Under the pieces are notes generated by a model, which did no database searches, had not been told where the DNA came from, and saw only the letters and a list, made by a program, of their open reading frames with translations. Positions 1-9,517 of a stretch of 41,567 bases of DNA are shown here, piece after piece (position 1 is the stretch's first letter; every line of letters starts with the position of its first letter). Source of the DNA: Actinobacteria bacterium HGW-Actinobacteria-5 (GTDB taxonomy: Bacteria > Actinomycetota > Actinomycetes > Propionibacteriales > Propionibacteriaceae); assembly GCA_002843035.1 (NCBI GenBank), contig PHEV01000007.1:1-41567 (forward strand), in the 5' to 3' direction. The translations under genes and the position numbers were made by a program.

Positions 1-68
1 CCCGGGGGCGTTGTTGTTCTCCCTGCCGGGTTGCGGCGTCCTGTGGTCCGTCTGGCACGCTTGGGTGC

Positions 69-887
69 GTGAATCGACACTTCGCGTCCCCGGAGGACCC
101 CTGGTTCCGGCTCGGCCGGCTCGACGTGTCGACGTCCGTGCTCGTCGGGCTGATCGGCGTGGTGTCCGGCGTGGTGTGGGTGATCGTCCCCGACATCTAC
201 CAACTCCTCCTTTACCACCCCAGCCTCGTCGTCGCGGGCCAGGCGTGGCGGATCGCCACCTGGCCGCTCGCGAACACGATCTGGGTCGTGCTCAGCGCGA
301 TCATCCTGTGGTATTTCGGCACCGAGCTCGAACGCCTGGTCGGCCGGCTCCGGATGCTCTGGCTGATCATCGGCACCTGGGCGGGGCTCACGATCGCCTT
401 CACGCTGGTCGCCCTGATGCCCGCGCTGAGCGGGTCCTACCTCGCCGGGCTCGGCCTCATCCAGTTCGCGATCATGTTGCTGTGGATCGCCGAATACCCG
501 AACCGGCCGTTCTTCTTCGGCATCCCGGCCTGGATCTTCGGCACCGTGATCCTCGCCCTACAGGCCCTGAGCATGGTTGCCATGCGCGACTACGGAGGGC
601 TGCTAAGCATGCTGTTCAGCCTCGTCCTCGTTGCCGTCATGGCGCGGCGGTTCGGCCTGCTCAGTGCCTACGACTGGATCCCCGGCAAGCCCGCCGTGCG
701 GACGGCTCCGCCCGCCCGAACCCGGCACGAGCCTCGCTCCCGGGTGCGTCAGGAGCAGCGGCGCGCGTCCGACCGCGAACAGCTGGACGCCCTGCTCGAC
801 CAGATCAACGACCACGGCATCCAGAGCCTCACCGACGCGCAGCGCAAGGAGCTGATGCGGTTGCGGGATCGGCTGCGCAAGGGCTGA
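69..887 (+). CDS. Rhomboid-like membrane protein with C-terminal DUF6576-like tail (probably catalytically inactive)
   Basis: 272 aa, multiple TM segments; C-terminal DALLDQINDHGIQSLTDAQRKELMRLRDRLRKG resembles the rhomboid-associated tail; GTG start. Confidence 0.75.
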   Translation: MNRHFASPEDPWFRLGRLDVSTSVLVGLIGVVSGVVWVIVPDIYQLLLYHPSLVVAGQAWRIATWPLANTIWVVLSAIILWYFGTELERLVGRLRMLWLIIGTWAGLTIAFTLVALMPALSGSYLAGLGLIQFAIMLLWIAEYPNRPFFFGIPAWIFGTVILALQALSMVAMRDYGGLLSMLFSLVLVAVMARRFGLLSAYDWIPGKPAVRTAPPARTRHEPRSRVRQEQRRASDREQLDALLDQINDHGIQSLTDAQRKELMRLRDRLRKG

Positions 888-922
888 GCGGCGCGGTCCC
901 CGCGGCACCACAACCGGAGGCC

Positions 923-1807
923 TCAACGCCGCAGTGACCGGGCCGCGCCGGCGCGGACCGCGTCGGCGACGGCGTCCAGGCTCTCGGTGTGCAGCGCCCA
1001 CTGCTGCCAGAACAGCGCCACGTCGAAGGGACGCAGCGCCGAGCCGGGCAGAGCGGCGAGGTCCACGCCAGGCCAGGTCCGGTTCTCGAGGTCGGGCAGC
1101 ATGCCCCAGCCGTAGCCATGGCGGACCGCCTCGGAGAACTGGGTGCTGGCCGGCACCGTGTGCACGGGCGGCGCGTCCGAGGGGACGCCGGCCTCGACGA
1201 GCCGGTCGGTCTGCAGGAGGTCGCGGGTGTCGAAGACCACCACCGGAGCCACGGCCAAGGCGGACGGGCTCACGCCGTCCGCGAACCACCGGGCGACGAA
1301 CTCCGCCGATGCCACCGGGCGGTAACGCATCGCCCCGAGCGGCTCGACCGTGCAGCCCTGCACCGGCAGCCGCTGGCTCGTGATCGCGGCCATCGCGGTG
1401 CCGTCGCGCAGCAGTTCGGCGGTGTGGTCCTGGTCCTCGCGCAGGAAGGTGATGCGCACCTCGTGAGCCACCGGCGCGAGCGCGGGCAGCGTCCAGGTCG
1501 CCAGTGAGTCCGCGTTCACCGCGAGCCGCACCTCCGGCAGCCCGGAGCCGGTGGACGGAAGGACGACACCCGCGTCCGAGGTGAGGGCGGCCAGCTGGCG
1601 GGCCAGCCGGAGCACAGGCTGGCCCGCCTGCGTGGGGACGGCCGGGCGGCTCCGCCGCAGCAGTACCGCGCCCACCGACTTCTCCAGCGCCTTGAGTCGC
1701 TGGCTCACCGCGGACGGGGTGAGGTGCAGGGCCGTGGCGGCGGCGTCGAGCGTCCCGTGGTCGACGATGGCGGCGAATGCACGTAGTTGGGCCAGGTCCC
1801 AGTCCAT
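923..1807 (-). CDS. lysG: LysR-family regulator, LysG/ArgP type
   Basis: N-terminal MDWDLAQLRAFAAIVDHGTLDAAATALHLTPSAVSQRLKALE; divergent from lysE. Confidence 0.9.
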   Translation of the reverse strand: MDWDLAQLRAFAAIVDHGTLDAAATALHLTPSAVSQRLKALEKSVGAVLLRRSRPAVPTQAGQPVLRLARQLAALTSDAGVVLPSTGSGLPEVRLAVNADSLATWTLPALAPVAHEVRITFLREDQDHTAELLRDGTAMAAITSQRLPVQGCTVEPLGAMRYRPVASAEFVARWFADGVSPSALAVAPVVVFDTRDLLQTDRLVEAGVPSDAPPVHTVPASTQFSEAVRHGYGWGMLPDLENRTWPGVDLAALPGSALRPFDVALFWQQWALHTESLDAVADAVRAGAARSLRR

Positions 1808-1885
1808 GGCTCATCTTAAGCCGTGCTAATGAAGGCGTAGAAACATTCGCTGGACTGATGGTTGTCCAACCCCTAGCGTCGAACC

Positions 1886-2506
1886 GTGCTCACCACCGCC
1901 CTCTCCGGCCTCGGCTTCGGCTTCAGCCTGATCGTCGCCATCGGCGCGCAGAACGCGTACGTGATGCGCCAGGGCCTCCGCCGCGAGCACATCGGCGTCG
2001 TCGTCGCGATCTGCGCGCTCAGCGACATCGCGCTGATCAGCCTGGGTGCCGCCGGCGTCGGCGCTGTGGTCCAGGCCCACCCGGCACTGCTGGTGGTGGT
2101 GACCCTCCTCGGCTGTGCGGTGCTCATCGCCTACGCGATCCAGGCCGTGCGCCGGGCGGTACGCCCGGAGGTGTTGGACGCGGACGGAACCGGTGAGGCC
2201 GCCGGGCTGGCCACGGTCGCCCTGACGGCTGCCGGCCTGACCTGGCTGAACCCCCACGTGTACCTCGACACGGTGGTGCTGGTCGGGTCGGTCGCGTCCA
2301 CCCACGCCGAGCCCTGGGTGTTCGCACTCGGCGCCATGCTCGCCAGCGTGGTCTGGTTCTCCGGGCTCGGGTTCGGTGCGCGGGTGCTGCGTCCGCTGTT
2401 CACCCGTCCGGCGGCGTGGCGGGTCTTCGACCTCGCGGTGGCCGCGATCATGATCTCGGTTGCGGTCGGCATGGCGGTCAACCTGCGGGGGTGGCTGGGT
2501 AGCTGA
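1886..2506 (+). CDS. lysE: LysE/ArgO-family amino acid exporter
   Basis: LTTALSGLGFGFSLIVAIGAQNAYVMRQGLRREH; divergent from LysG-type regulator. Confidence 0.92.
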   Translation: MLTTALSGLGFGFSLIVAIGAQNAYVMRQGLRREHIGVVVAICALSDIALISLGAAGVGAVVQAHPALLVVVTLLGCAVLIAYAIQAVRRAVRPEVLDADGTGEAAGLATVALTAAGLTWLNPHVYLDTVVLVGSVASTHAEPWVFALGAMLASVVWFSGLGFGARVLRPLFTRPAAWRVFDLAVAAIMISVAVGMAVNLRGWLGS

Positions 2507-2540
2507 CGCCGCAGCCCCGACCGGCTGTCGAAGCCGGCGA

Positions 2541-3035
2541 CTACCCCGTGCAGAGCGTGGCGAAGGCGGACAGCTCGCTCTGGAAGCCGGTCATCGCGGC
2601 CATCGCGTCGGCCATCTTCGTCGGGTCCTTCACGCCGTCCTCGAGCAGGGGGATCAGTTTGGTGAGGGCGTCCACCAGCTTCTGGACCTGGGCCTTCACC
2701 TGGGCGTTGTCGACCTTCGCGGACGCCTTGGTGAGGGAGTCCTTGAACGTCTCCAGGGCCTTGACGGCCTTCGCCGGGTCGCTGCCGGCGTCCTGCACAG
2801 CGGTCTCGAAGGTCGACGAGGCCTCGCTCATCGCGGTGCCGAGCGCGGCACACGCGTCCTTCGTCGACTGGCCGGAGCTGTCTTTGGTCGCCGGTGCCGA
2901 GCTGGTGTCGGTGCTGGCTGTGGTGGCCGTGGTGGCCGGACCGGCGCCGGGAATGATGCCGCCGAGCGCGGAGCAGCCGGAAAGGAGGACGAAGCCGGCG
3001 ACGAGGCCGACAGCGGTTCGGATCAGGTGTCGCAT
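2541..3035 (-). CDS. Putative lipoprotein
   Basis: Lipobox VLLSGC; GGGAGA RBS; second Cys near the C-terminus. Confidence 0.75.
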   Translation of the reverse strand: MRHLIRTAVGLVAGFVLLSGCSALGGIIPGAGPATTATTASTDTSSAPATKDSSGQSTKDACAALGTAMSEASSTFETAVQDAGSDPAKAVKALETFKDSLTKASAKVDNAQVKAQVQKLVDALTKLIPLLEDGVKDPTKMADAMAAMTGFQSELSAFATLCTG

Positions 3036-3138
3036 GGTGTCTCCCGTGGTAGGTGAGTCGCACCACCGACCCTAGACGACGGTCCCCGCGCGCACCACGG
3101 CAGGTCGGGCGGTCCTCCCGCCAGGGCCGCACAGGCGT

Positions 3139-3215
3139 TGTCGCGATCCGGCCACGCAAGGCATCCCACTGTGCCCAGACGTCACATCCCCGCGCGGCCC
3201 TGGTCGGATCGCGTC
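3139..3215. repeat. Copy 1 of 77-78 bp dispersed element with TGTCGCGATCCGGCC / GGATCGCG ends
   Basis: 15-mer TGTCGCGATCCGGCC at left end, CGGATCGCG at right end; homologous to 16163-16239. Confidence 0.7.
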
Positions 3216-3217
3216 AG

Positions 3218-3949
3218 TCACTGGTGAGCCGCCTGCTCGGCCATCTGCTGCAGAAGGCGAGCGGTATCGCCGTCCAGGCCGCCAGTGAACCCGTTGCCGA
3301 CCGGGCTCACGCCAAAGATCGTCGCGTAAGCGACGCAACCGGCGAGATAGGTGCCCTCCCGCGTCGGATGCCCGTCGTGCTGGTTGAGAACGATGTGCGG
3401 GTGCAGGGAGAGCGACCGGCCGAACGCGCTGCCCGCGGGGATCACCTCCGCCTTCAGGCTCTTTGCCGCCTTCGCGAAAGCGGTCTCGAGGGCTCGGGTA
3501 GTGACACCCTTGCTGTCGGGACGGGCCCACGTCTCAAGCAGCATCGGCTTCGCGCCGATCTTGCGCGACTCGGCCACCAACCGTCGGGCCGAGGTCATGA
3601 ACTGGCCGTAGAACCACACCGCGCCCTGGCTCTGCTCCTGCAGTACCACGACGTCCCAGCCGCCTTCGTGGAGCCTGTCCATGGTCGAGGAGTCGCGCAG
3701 GTGGTCGTACAGCTTGTAGCCACCGGCGGTCGCGCTGACCGCCTCAGTGTTCGGTGCGAGGCCGTGCAGGACCTGGTCGACGCCACCGTTGTAGAACGTG
3801 AAGCTGTTGCCGATGAACAGCACTCTCGTGGCCGGCAGGGTGGTGTTGCCGGCCGGGGTGCAGCCGGCCAGGACGAGCGTACCGAGCAGGACGAGAACGC
3901 CGAGGACGCTCTGCCAGCGGGGGTGCGTGCGGCAGGTCGGGGTGGTCAC
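3218..3949 (-). CDS. Lipoprotein, SGNH-hydrolase/DUF4886-like
   Basis: Signal peptide with lipobox LVLAGC; VLFIGNSFTFYNGGVDQVL (GNSxT block). Confidence 0.75.
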   Translation of the reverse strand: MTTPTCRTHPRWQSVLGVLVLLGTLVLAGCTPAGNTTLPATRVLFIGNSFTFYNGGVDQVLHGLAPNTEAVSATAGGYKLYDHLRDSSTMDRLHEGGWDVVVLQEQSQGAVWFYGQFMTSARRLVAESRKIGAKPMLLETWARPDSKGVTTRALETAFAKAAKSLKAEVIPAGSAFGRSLSLHPHIVLNQHDGHPTREGTYLAGCVAYATIFGVSPVGNGFTGGLDGDTARLLQQMAEQAAHQ

Positions 3950-3995
3950 TCTGATCTCCTCTGGGGGTGATTGTGGAGATCCTCAAACTAGCCGG

Positions 3996-4073
3996 TGTCG
4001 CGATCCAGGCGCTGGACCCCTTACAGGTGACAGGGGCGGCTGGTGAGACCGAAAGAGAGGCCGGATCGCGACA
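3996..4073. repeat. Copy 2 of the dispersed element, perfect 11-bp terminal inverted repeat
   Basis: TGTCGCGATCC ... GGATCGCGACA; 15-mer TGTCGCGATCCGGCC read on the minus strand. Confidence 0.7.
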
Positions 4074-4160
4074 GGCGCTGCGGATCGTCATCACCGAGGC
4101 GGTCGCGGCGTCCGGGCGAGCGATCGGACGCGTAGGGTCGAGCCCGGACGGAAGGACGAC

Positions 4161-5426
4161 GTGATGGGCGAACCGGTGATCATCGACGGGGCCTCGGGCC
4201 AGGAGGAGTTCGCTGCGCTCTACCGGGACCTGCACCGCCATCCGGAGCTCTCTTTCGCCGAGGAGCGGACGGCGTCCATCGTGGCGCGGACGCTGGCCGG
4301 GCTCGGCTACGAGGTGCTCACCGGCATCGGCCGCACCGGGGTTGTCGGGGTGCTGCGGCGAGGGGAAGGCCCGACGGTGCTGGTCCGCGCGGACATGGAC
4401 GGGCTGCCGGTCGAAGAGGCGACCGGGCTGCCGTATGCAAGTACTGCCCGCGGCACCGACCCCGCCGGCAACGAGGTCCCGGTGATGCACGCCTGCGGCC
4501 ATGACGTGCATGTCACCTGCCTGCTCGGTGCGGCCCGCGCGCTGGCCGGCGACCCGGGGTGGTCGGGCACGCTGCTGCTCGTCGGGCAACCCGCGGAGGA
4601 GGTCGGTTCCGGGGCGAAGGCGATGGTGGCCGACGGCCTGTACGACCGGGTCGGTACCCCGGACGTGGTGCTCGGCCAGCACGTCGGGCCGCTGCCCGCG
4701 GGAATGATCGGGCTGCACCCCGGGCCGGCGTTCGCCACCTCAGACTCGCTCACGATCACGCTGCACGGCCGGGGCGGCCACGGGTCGCGTCCGGAATCCT
4801 GCGTCGACCCGGTGGTGATGGCGGCGTCCCTGGTGATGCGGCTGCAGGGGATCGTGGCACGCGAGGTCGCCGGGGCCGACACCGCTGTGGTCACCGTGGG
4901 CGTGCTGCGCGCGGGCACGAAGGTGAACATCATCCCCGGCACCGCGGAGCTCCAGGTCAACGTCCGTTCGTACGACGAAGAAGTACGTCAGCGCGTACTC
5001 GCCGCGATCGAGCGGATCACGCTGGCAGAGGCGCAGGCGTCGGGCGCACCCCGTCCGCCGGAGATCGTGCACACAGACACCTTCCCGGTGGTCGTGAACG
5101 ACCCGGACGCGTCCGCGCGCACCGCCGCCGCTCTCGCCGGTGTCTTCGGCCCGGCCGCCGTGGTCGACGCCGGTGCGGTCACCGGGAGCGAGGACGTGGG
5201 CGAGTTCGCGACCGCCGCGGGGGCACCCTGCGTGTACTGGATCCTCGGCGGGGCCGATCCGGCGGCCTTCGCGGGAGCCGTCGGTGCGGCCGGCATGGTG
5301 CGAGCGATGGAGGGCATCCCGTCCAACCACTCCCCGCTCTACGCGCCGGTGATCGAGCCCACTCTCGACAACGGCATCGCCGCCCTGGTGGCGGCCGCGA
5401 AGGCGTGGCTCGGTGCGTCCGCGTAG
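4161..5426 (+). CDS. M20-family amidohydrolase/peptidase
   Basis: RDLHRHPELSFAEERT, MHACGHDVHVTCLLGAAR, GQPAEEVGSGAKAM. Confidence 0.9.
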   Translation: MMGEPVIIDGASGQEEFAALYRDLHRHPELSFAEERTASIVARTLAGLGYEVLTGIGRTGVVGVLRRGEGPTVLVRADMDGLPVEEATGLPYASTARGTDPAGNEVPVMHACGHDVHVTCLLGAARALAGDPGWSGTLLLVGQPAEEVGSGAKAMVADGLYDRVGTPDVVLGQHVGPLPAGMIGLHPGPAFATSDSLTITLHGRGGHGSRPESCVDPVVMAASLVMRLQGIVAREVAGADTAVVTVGVLRAGTKVNIIPGTAELQVNVRSYDEEVRQRVLAAIERITLAEAQASGAPRPPEIVHTDTFPVVVNDPDASARTAAALAGVFGPAAVVDAGAVTGSEDVGEFATAAGAPCVYWILGGADPAAFAGAVGAAGMVRAMEGIPSNHSPLYAPVIEPTLDNGIAALVAAAKAWLGASA

Positions 5427-5432
5427 TCGACG

Positions 5433-6269
5433 ATGACGCCGGACATCCTGCTGTGGACCAAGCTCGCCCTGGCCGTTGTGGTCGGAGTGGTGGGCATCGC
5501 GGGCACCGCCGTCCCGTGGCTGCTCGGCCGGCGCTCGGCCAACGATCGCACCCTGGCGATCGCTGACACTTTCGCCGCGGGTGTCCTCGGTGGTGCGGGG
5601 CTGATCCACCTGCTCGGATCCGGCCAGCAGATGTTCAGCACGGCGCTGCCCGAGGTTGGCTTCCCGATCGCACTGGTCCTCGCCGGCGCGGGCTTCATGC
5701 TGATCCTCTTCATCGAGGCCGTCCTGGTGCCGGGACACCCGGGCCACCACGACTCACCGGCCACCTCGGGTCCGGCCACCCTTCAGCACGAGGCTCATGG
5801 GCACGCCCAGGGCGCGGGCTCGGTGGTCTATCCGATCGTGCTCCTGGTCGTCCTCTCGGTGCACTCGATCCTGCTCGGCACGGCGCTCGGCGCACAGAGC
5901 AGCTGGGCCGGGGCCCTGATCGTCTTCCTCGCCGTGATCGCGCACAAGGGCGCTGCTGGTGCTGCCCTGGGTGTGGGGTTCCACCGGGCCGGTCTCCGCT
6001 ACCGCGCGGCGCTGCCTCGCCTGGCGCTCTTCTCAGCGATGACGCCGCTCGGCATCGTGCTCGGCGCCGCCGTGGGTGCGACCCTGTCCGGGCAGGCGGC
6101 CCAGGTCTTCGAGGGGGTCTTCGACTCCCTCGGCGCCGGGACCTTCCTCTACATCGCGGCCCTGGACATCATCAAGACCGAGTTCGACGCACCCGAGGAC
6201 GCCGCGCTGAAGTGGTGGGCAACCGCTGCGGGCTTCACCCTGATGGCCGTCCTCGCGCTCTGGCTGTAG
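5433..6269 (+). CDS. ZIP-family metal transporter
   Basis: His-rich loop HPGHHDS...HEAHGHAQG, then VLSVHSILLGTALG and AVIAHKGAAGAALG. Confidence 0.85.
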   Translation: MTPDILLWTKLALAVVVGVVGIAGTAVPWLLGRRSANDRTLAIADTFAAGVLGGAGLIHLLGSGQQMFSTALPEVGFPIALVLAGAGFMLILFIEAVLVPGHPGHHDSPATSGPATLQHEAHGHAQGAGSVVYPIVLLVVLSVHSILLGTALGAQSSWAGALIVFLAVIAHKGAAGAALGVGFHRAGLRYRAALPRLALFSAMTPLGIVLGAAVGATLSGQAAQVFEGVFDSLGAGTFLYIAALDIIKTEFDAPEDAALKWWATAAGFTLMAVLALWL

Positions 6270-6335
6270 CGGGATGGGCTCCCGTTCACCGTGTACGCGG
6301 TCACGGGGGAGTTCAGGTGGTCGAGCGCTGACAGG

Positions 6336-6761
6336 TCAGGCCCACTCGCAGAGCTTGGAGAGCTTGGTGAGCTGCCGCTTCAGCTCCGCGAAGTCGGCCT
6401 TGACCGCGTCGCGGTGGCGCTGGGTCGGCTTGAACGTCCGGAGTTCGGCACCGAAGTTCCTCATCGAGATCGACGCCAGCTGCGCCCGTAGCTGGACGTC
6501 CGGATTCTCGACCTCATCGATCCGGTCCTCGAAGACCTTGGTGAACGAGTCGATCGCGCTGCCGGCGGCCTTGGGAGAGACGCTGCCGGTGGCTGCCTTC
6601 TCCAGGGTCTTTCCGGCTGCAGCGAGCTTCTTGTTGTCGAAGGTGGCGCACGCCTCCACCACCGACTGGTGTGTTTCGGGGGCGAGGCCGAGGACCGAGC
6701 AGCCGGAGAGCAGTACCGAACCGGCGACAAGGGCGGCCGCGGCTCGGCCCGTGGCGTACAT
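6336..6761 (-). CDS. Putative lipoprotein
   Basis: Lipobox VLLSGC; layout similar to 2541-3035. Confidence 0.7.
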   Translation of the reverse strand: MYATGRAAAALVAGSVLLSGCSVLGLAPETHQSVVEACATFDNKKLAAAGKTLEKAATGSVSPKAAGSAIDSFTKVFEDRIDEVENPDVQLRAQLASISMRNFGAELRTFKPTQRHRDAVKADFAELKRQLTKLSKLCEWA

Positions 6762-6914
6762 GTGCGGGAGTTCCTCCGGGGTGGGCGATGGTGCCTCTCC
6801 ACGCTAGCGGTGTCGCGAGCGGAACACCTGACCCCCAACGGGTGACAATGAGCAGCCCGGAGCCCGGACACCGGACGGCTGCGACCGGCAGCGGCCGTGA
6901 GCGTCCGGAGTGGC

Positions 6915-8405
6915 TCAGCGCGCCAGTGACCGCACCGTCTCGACCGTGTCGGCGTCCTGGGCCGTCCTGTCCTCGCGGTAGCGCACCACCCTGGCGAATC
7001 GCAGCGCCATGCCACCGGGGTAGCGCGTCGAGCGCTGGACGCCATCGAAGGCGACCTCCACCACCTGCTCGGGACGCACGAACACCACCTGCCCCTGCCT
7101 GCGGGTCTCCAAGGCGAGGAAGCGCTCGGTCTGCCAGGCGAGCATCTCGTCGGTCATGCCCTTGAACGTCTTGCCCAGCATCACGAAGTCGCCGGACGCC
7201 GGGTCGCGCGCGCCCAGGTGGATGTTCGACAGCCGCCCGCGTCGCCGCCCGCTGCCCCACTCCACGGCGAGCACGACGAGATCGAGGGTGTGGACCGGCT
7301 TCACTTTCACCCAGGCCGCCCCGCGACGGCCGGCCGCGTATCCCGCGTCGAGCGCCTTGATCACGACACCCTCGTGCCCCGCGGCGAGCACTTCGTGCCA
7401 GAACGCCTCAGCCTCGCCGGCATCCGCAGTGACCAGGCGCTCGACCCTCAGCGCGGGCGGCACCAGCGCGGCCAGACGCGCCTCGCGCACCGAGGCGGGC
7501 TCGTCGACCAGATCGAGGTCGTCGACATGCAGCAGGTCGAAGAAGAACGGACGCAGCACGGACCCGGCGGATGCGGTGTCCTGGAACAGCATCGGACGCC
7601 CGTCCGGCCGCAGCGCCAGCGCCTCCCCGTCCAGCACGAGGCGCCGCGCCGGCAGGGCGCCCACCGCGGCGACCACGCCGGGCAGGCGGGCGGTGATGTC
7701 GTCGAGGCTGCGGCTGTACACCGCGACGTCGTCCCCGTCGCGGTGCACCTGGATGCGGATCCCGTCCAGCTTCGACTCGACCGACACCGGGGCGTCGCCG
7801 AAGCGCTCGAACGCCTCCCGGATCGTGGCCGCGCTCGAGGCCAGCATGGGCAGCACCGGGCGTCCGACCTGCAGCGTGATCGCGGCCAGCGCCGGCTCGC
7901 CGCCCGCTTTCGCGGCCACCGCTACCACCGGGATCGAACCCGCGAACATGGCGGCCCTGCGCACCGCGTCCGCCGGTACCGAGAACGCTGCGGCGATCGC
8001 CGGCAACAGCAGTCCCTCGAGTGCGCCCTGGCGGGTCTCGCCCGTGACCAGCCCGGCCAGGAAGGCCTGCTCGGGCCCGGTGGCCGCGCCGAGGAGTTCC
8101 GCCAGCAGCCCCTGGCGTACCCCCTGCGAGCCCTCGCCGGACAGCATCGCCAGCTCGGCGAACGCCTCGTCGACCGCAGCGATGGTCAGGGTGGGCGCCG
8201 ACGCCGGTTCGGGACGCGACACCAGTGCGCGCCAGCCGACCCCGGTACGCCGCTGGCGCAGCGAACCGGACAGGTAGTGCGCGACGATCTCGAGCTCGTC
8301 GGTCGTCGCGGCAGCCAGGGTCTCGGCGAGCGCAGCCACCTTGGCCGTGCGGGAACTCGTTGCGGCCACCCTCGTCGAGGTCTGCACCACCTGGTCGAAC
8401 AGCAT
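6915..8405 (-). CDS. ATP-dependent DNA ligase
   Basis: Motif [52 protein letters not shown]; start at [10 protein letters not shown] rather than the longer ORF start. Confidence 0.93.
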   Translation of the reverse strand: MLFDQVVQTSTRVAATSSRTAKVAALAETLAAATTDELEIVAHYLSGSLRQRRTGVGWRALVSRPEPASAPTLTIAAVDEAFAELAMLSGEGSQGVRQGLLAELLGAATGPEQAFLAGLVTGETRQGALEGLLLPAIAAAFSVPADAVRRAAMFAGSIPVVAVAAKAGGEPALAAITLQVGRPVLPMLASSAATIREAFERFGDAPVSVESKLDGIRIQVHRDGDDVAVYSRSLDDITARLPGVVAAVGALPARRLVLDGEALALRPDGRPMLFQDTASAGSVLRPFFFDLLHVDDLDLVDEPASVREARLAALVPPALRVERLVTADAGEAEAFWHEVLAAGHEGVVIKALDAGYAAGRRGAAWVKVKPVHTLDLVVLAVEWGSGRRRGRLSNIHLGARDPASGDFVMLGKTFKGMTDEMLAWQTERFLALETRRQGQVVFVRPEQVVEVAFDGVQRSTRYPGGMALRFARVVRYREDRTAQDADTVETVRSLAR

Positions 8406-8546
8406 GGGTCCACTATGGGCGCCGGCACTGACATCCCGGAAGCCCGACGTCGAGGGCCACCCACGCCCTCGAACGCCAGCGCTCAAGGCTGGCGGTCGGC
8501 GCGGCGGCTGGCTCCCGGTGTGGGTGTGGCGGGCTAGGTTGCGGGC

Positions 8547-9461
8547 ATGGAGTCCGCCCGCACCCGCGACTGGCGACCCGGCTGGCCGTGTCCGGTGGAG
8601 CAGGTGTGGGGCACGTTCAAGCGCGGCGCGGCCGACCCGACCTACCGGGTGCAGGACGGACGCCACTGGCGTGCGCTGAACACCCCGCAGGGCGTGGCGA
8701 CGCTGGCGATCCGTCCGCTGGACCCGCGCGGTGTGATCGCGGCCGAGGCGTGGGGACCCGGTGCGGAGTGCGCGCTCGCCGCGACGCCGACGATGCTCGG
8801 CGCCGAGGACGACCCGTCCGGCTTCCGCCCGTTGCACCCGCTGGTGGCCGACCTGTACCGGCGACGCCCGCACTGGCGGCTGGCCCGCACGGCGAGCGTG
8901 TGGGACGCGCTCGTCCCGGTCGTGATCGAGCAGAAGGTCACCGGCCAGGAGGCCACCTTCGGGATCCGTGCGCTGCTCGCCCGGCACGGGCAGCCCGCCC
9001 CCGGGCCGGGCGCCGACCTCGGACTGAGGGCGTTCCCGACACCCGAGGTGGTCCGGCAGATCCCGTCGTGGGAGTGGCTCGCGCTACACATCGACCCGGC
9101 CCGTTCGCGCACCCTCGTCGGTGCGGCGAGGGTTGCCGCCACGCTCGAGCGCGTCCTGCCCGCCGACCCGGCCTCCGCGGACGCGCGGCTGCGCAGCCTG
9201 CCCGGAGTCGGCATCTGGACCAGCGCGGAGGTGCGGGCACGCGCCCTCGGGGACGCGGACGCGGTGAGCTTCGGCGACTACAACATCGCCCGCGACATCG
9301 GCTGGGCGCTGCTCGGCGAACCGCTCGACGACGCCGGCCTGGCCGAGGTGCTGGAGCCCTACCGTCCGCACCGGCTGCGCGTGCAACGCCTGGTCGGGAT
9401 GGCCCGGATCGCCCCACCCCGTCGCGGCCCCCGGCTGGCCCCTCGCACGCACCTGCCCTGA
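8547..9461 (+). CDS. DNA-3-methyladenine glycosylase (AlkA-like HhH-GPD)
   Basis: [40 protein letters not shown]. Confidence 0.8.
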   Translation: MESARTRDWRPGWPCPVEQVWGTFKRGAADPTYRVQDGRHWRALNTPQGVATLAIRPLDPRGVIAAEAWGPGAECALAATPTMLGAEDDPSGFRPLHPLVADLYRRRPHWRLARTASVWDALVPVVIEQKVTGQEATFGIRALLARHGQPAPGPGADLGLRAFPTPEVVRQIPSWEWLALHIDPARSRTLVGAARVAATLERVLPADPASADARLRSLPGVGIWTSAEVRARALGDADAVSFGDYNIARDIGWALLGEPLDDAGLAEVLEPYRPHRLRVQRLVGMARIAPPRRGPRLAPRTHLP

Positions 9462-9517
9462 CCCGAACCGGAGCCGTGCGGATCAATCCCGTCGTGACGG
9501 CGCGCTCCCGCCGAGAG

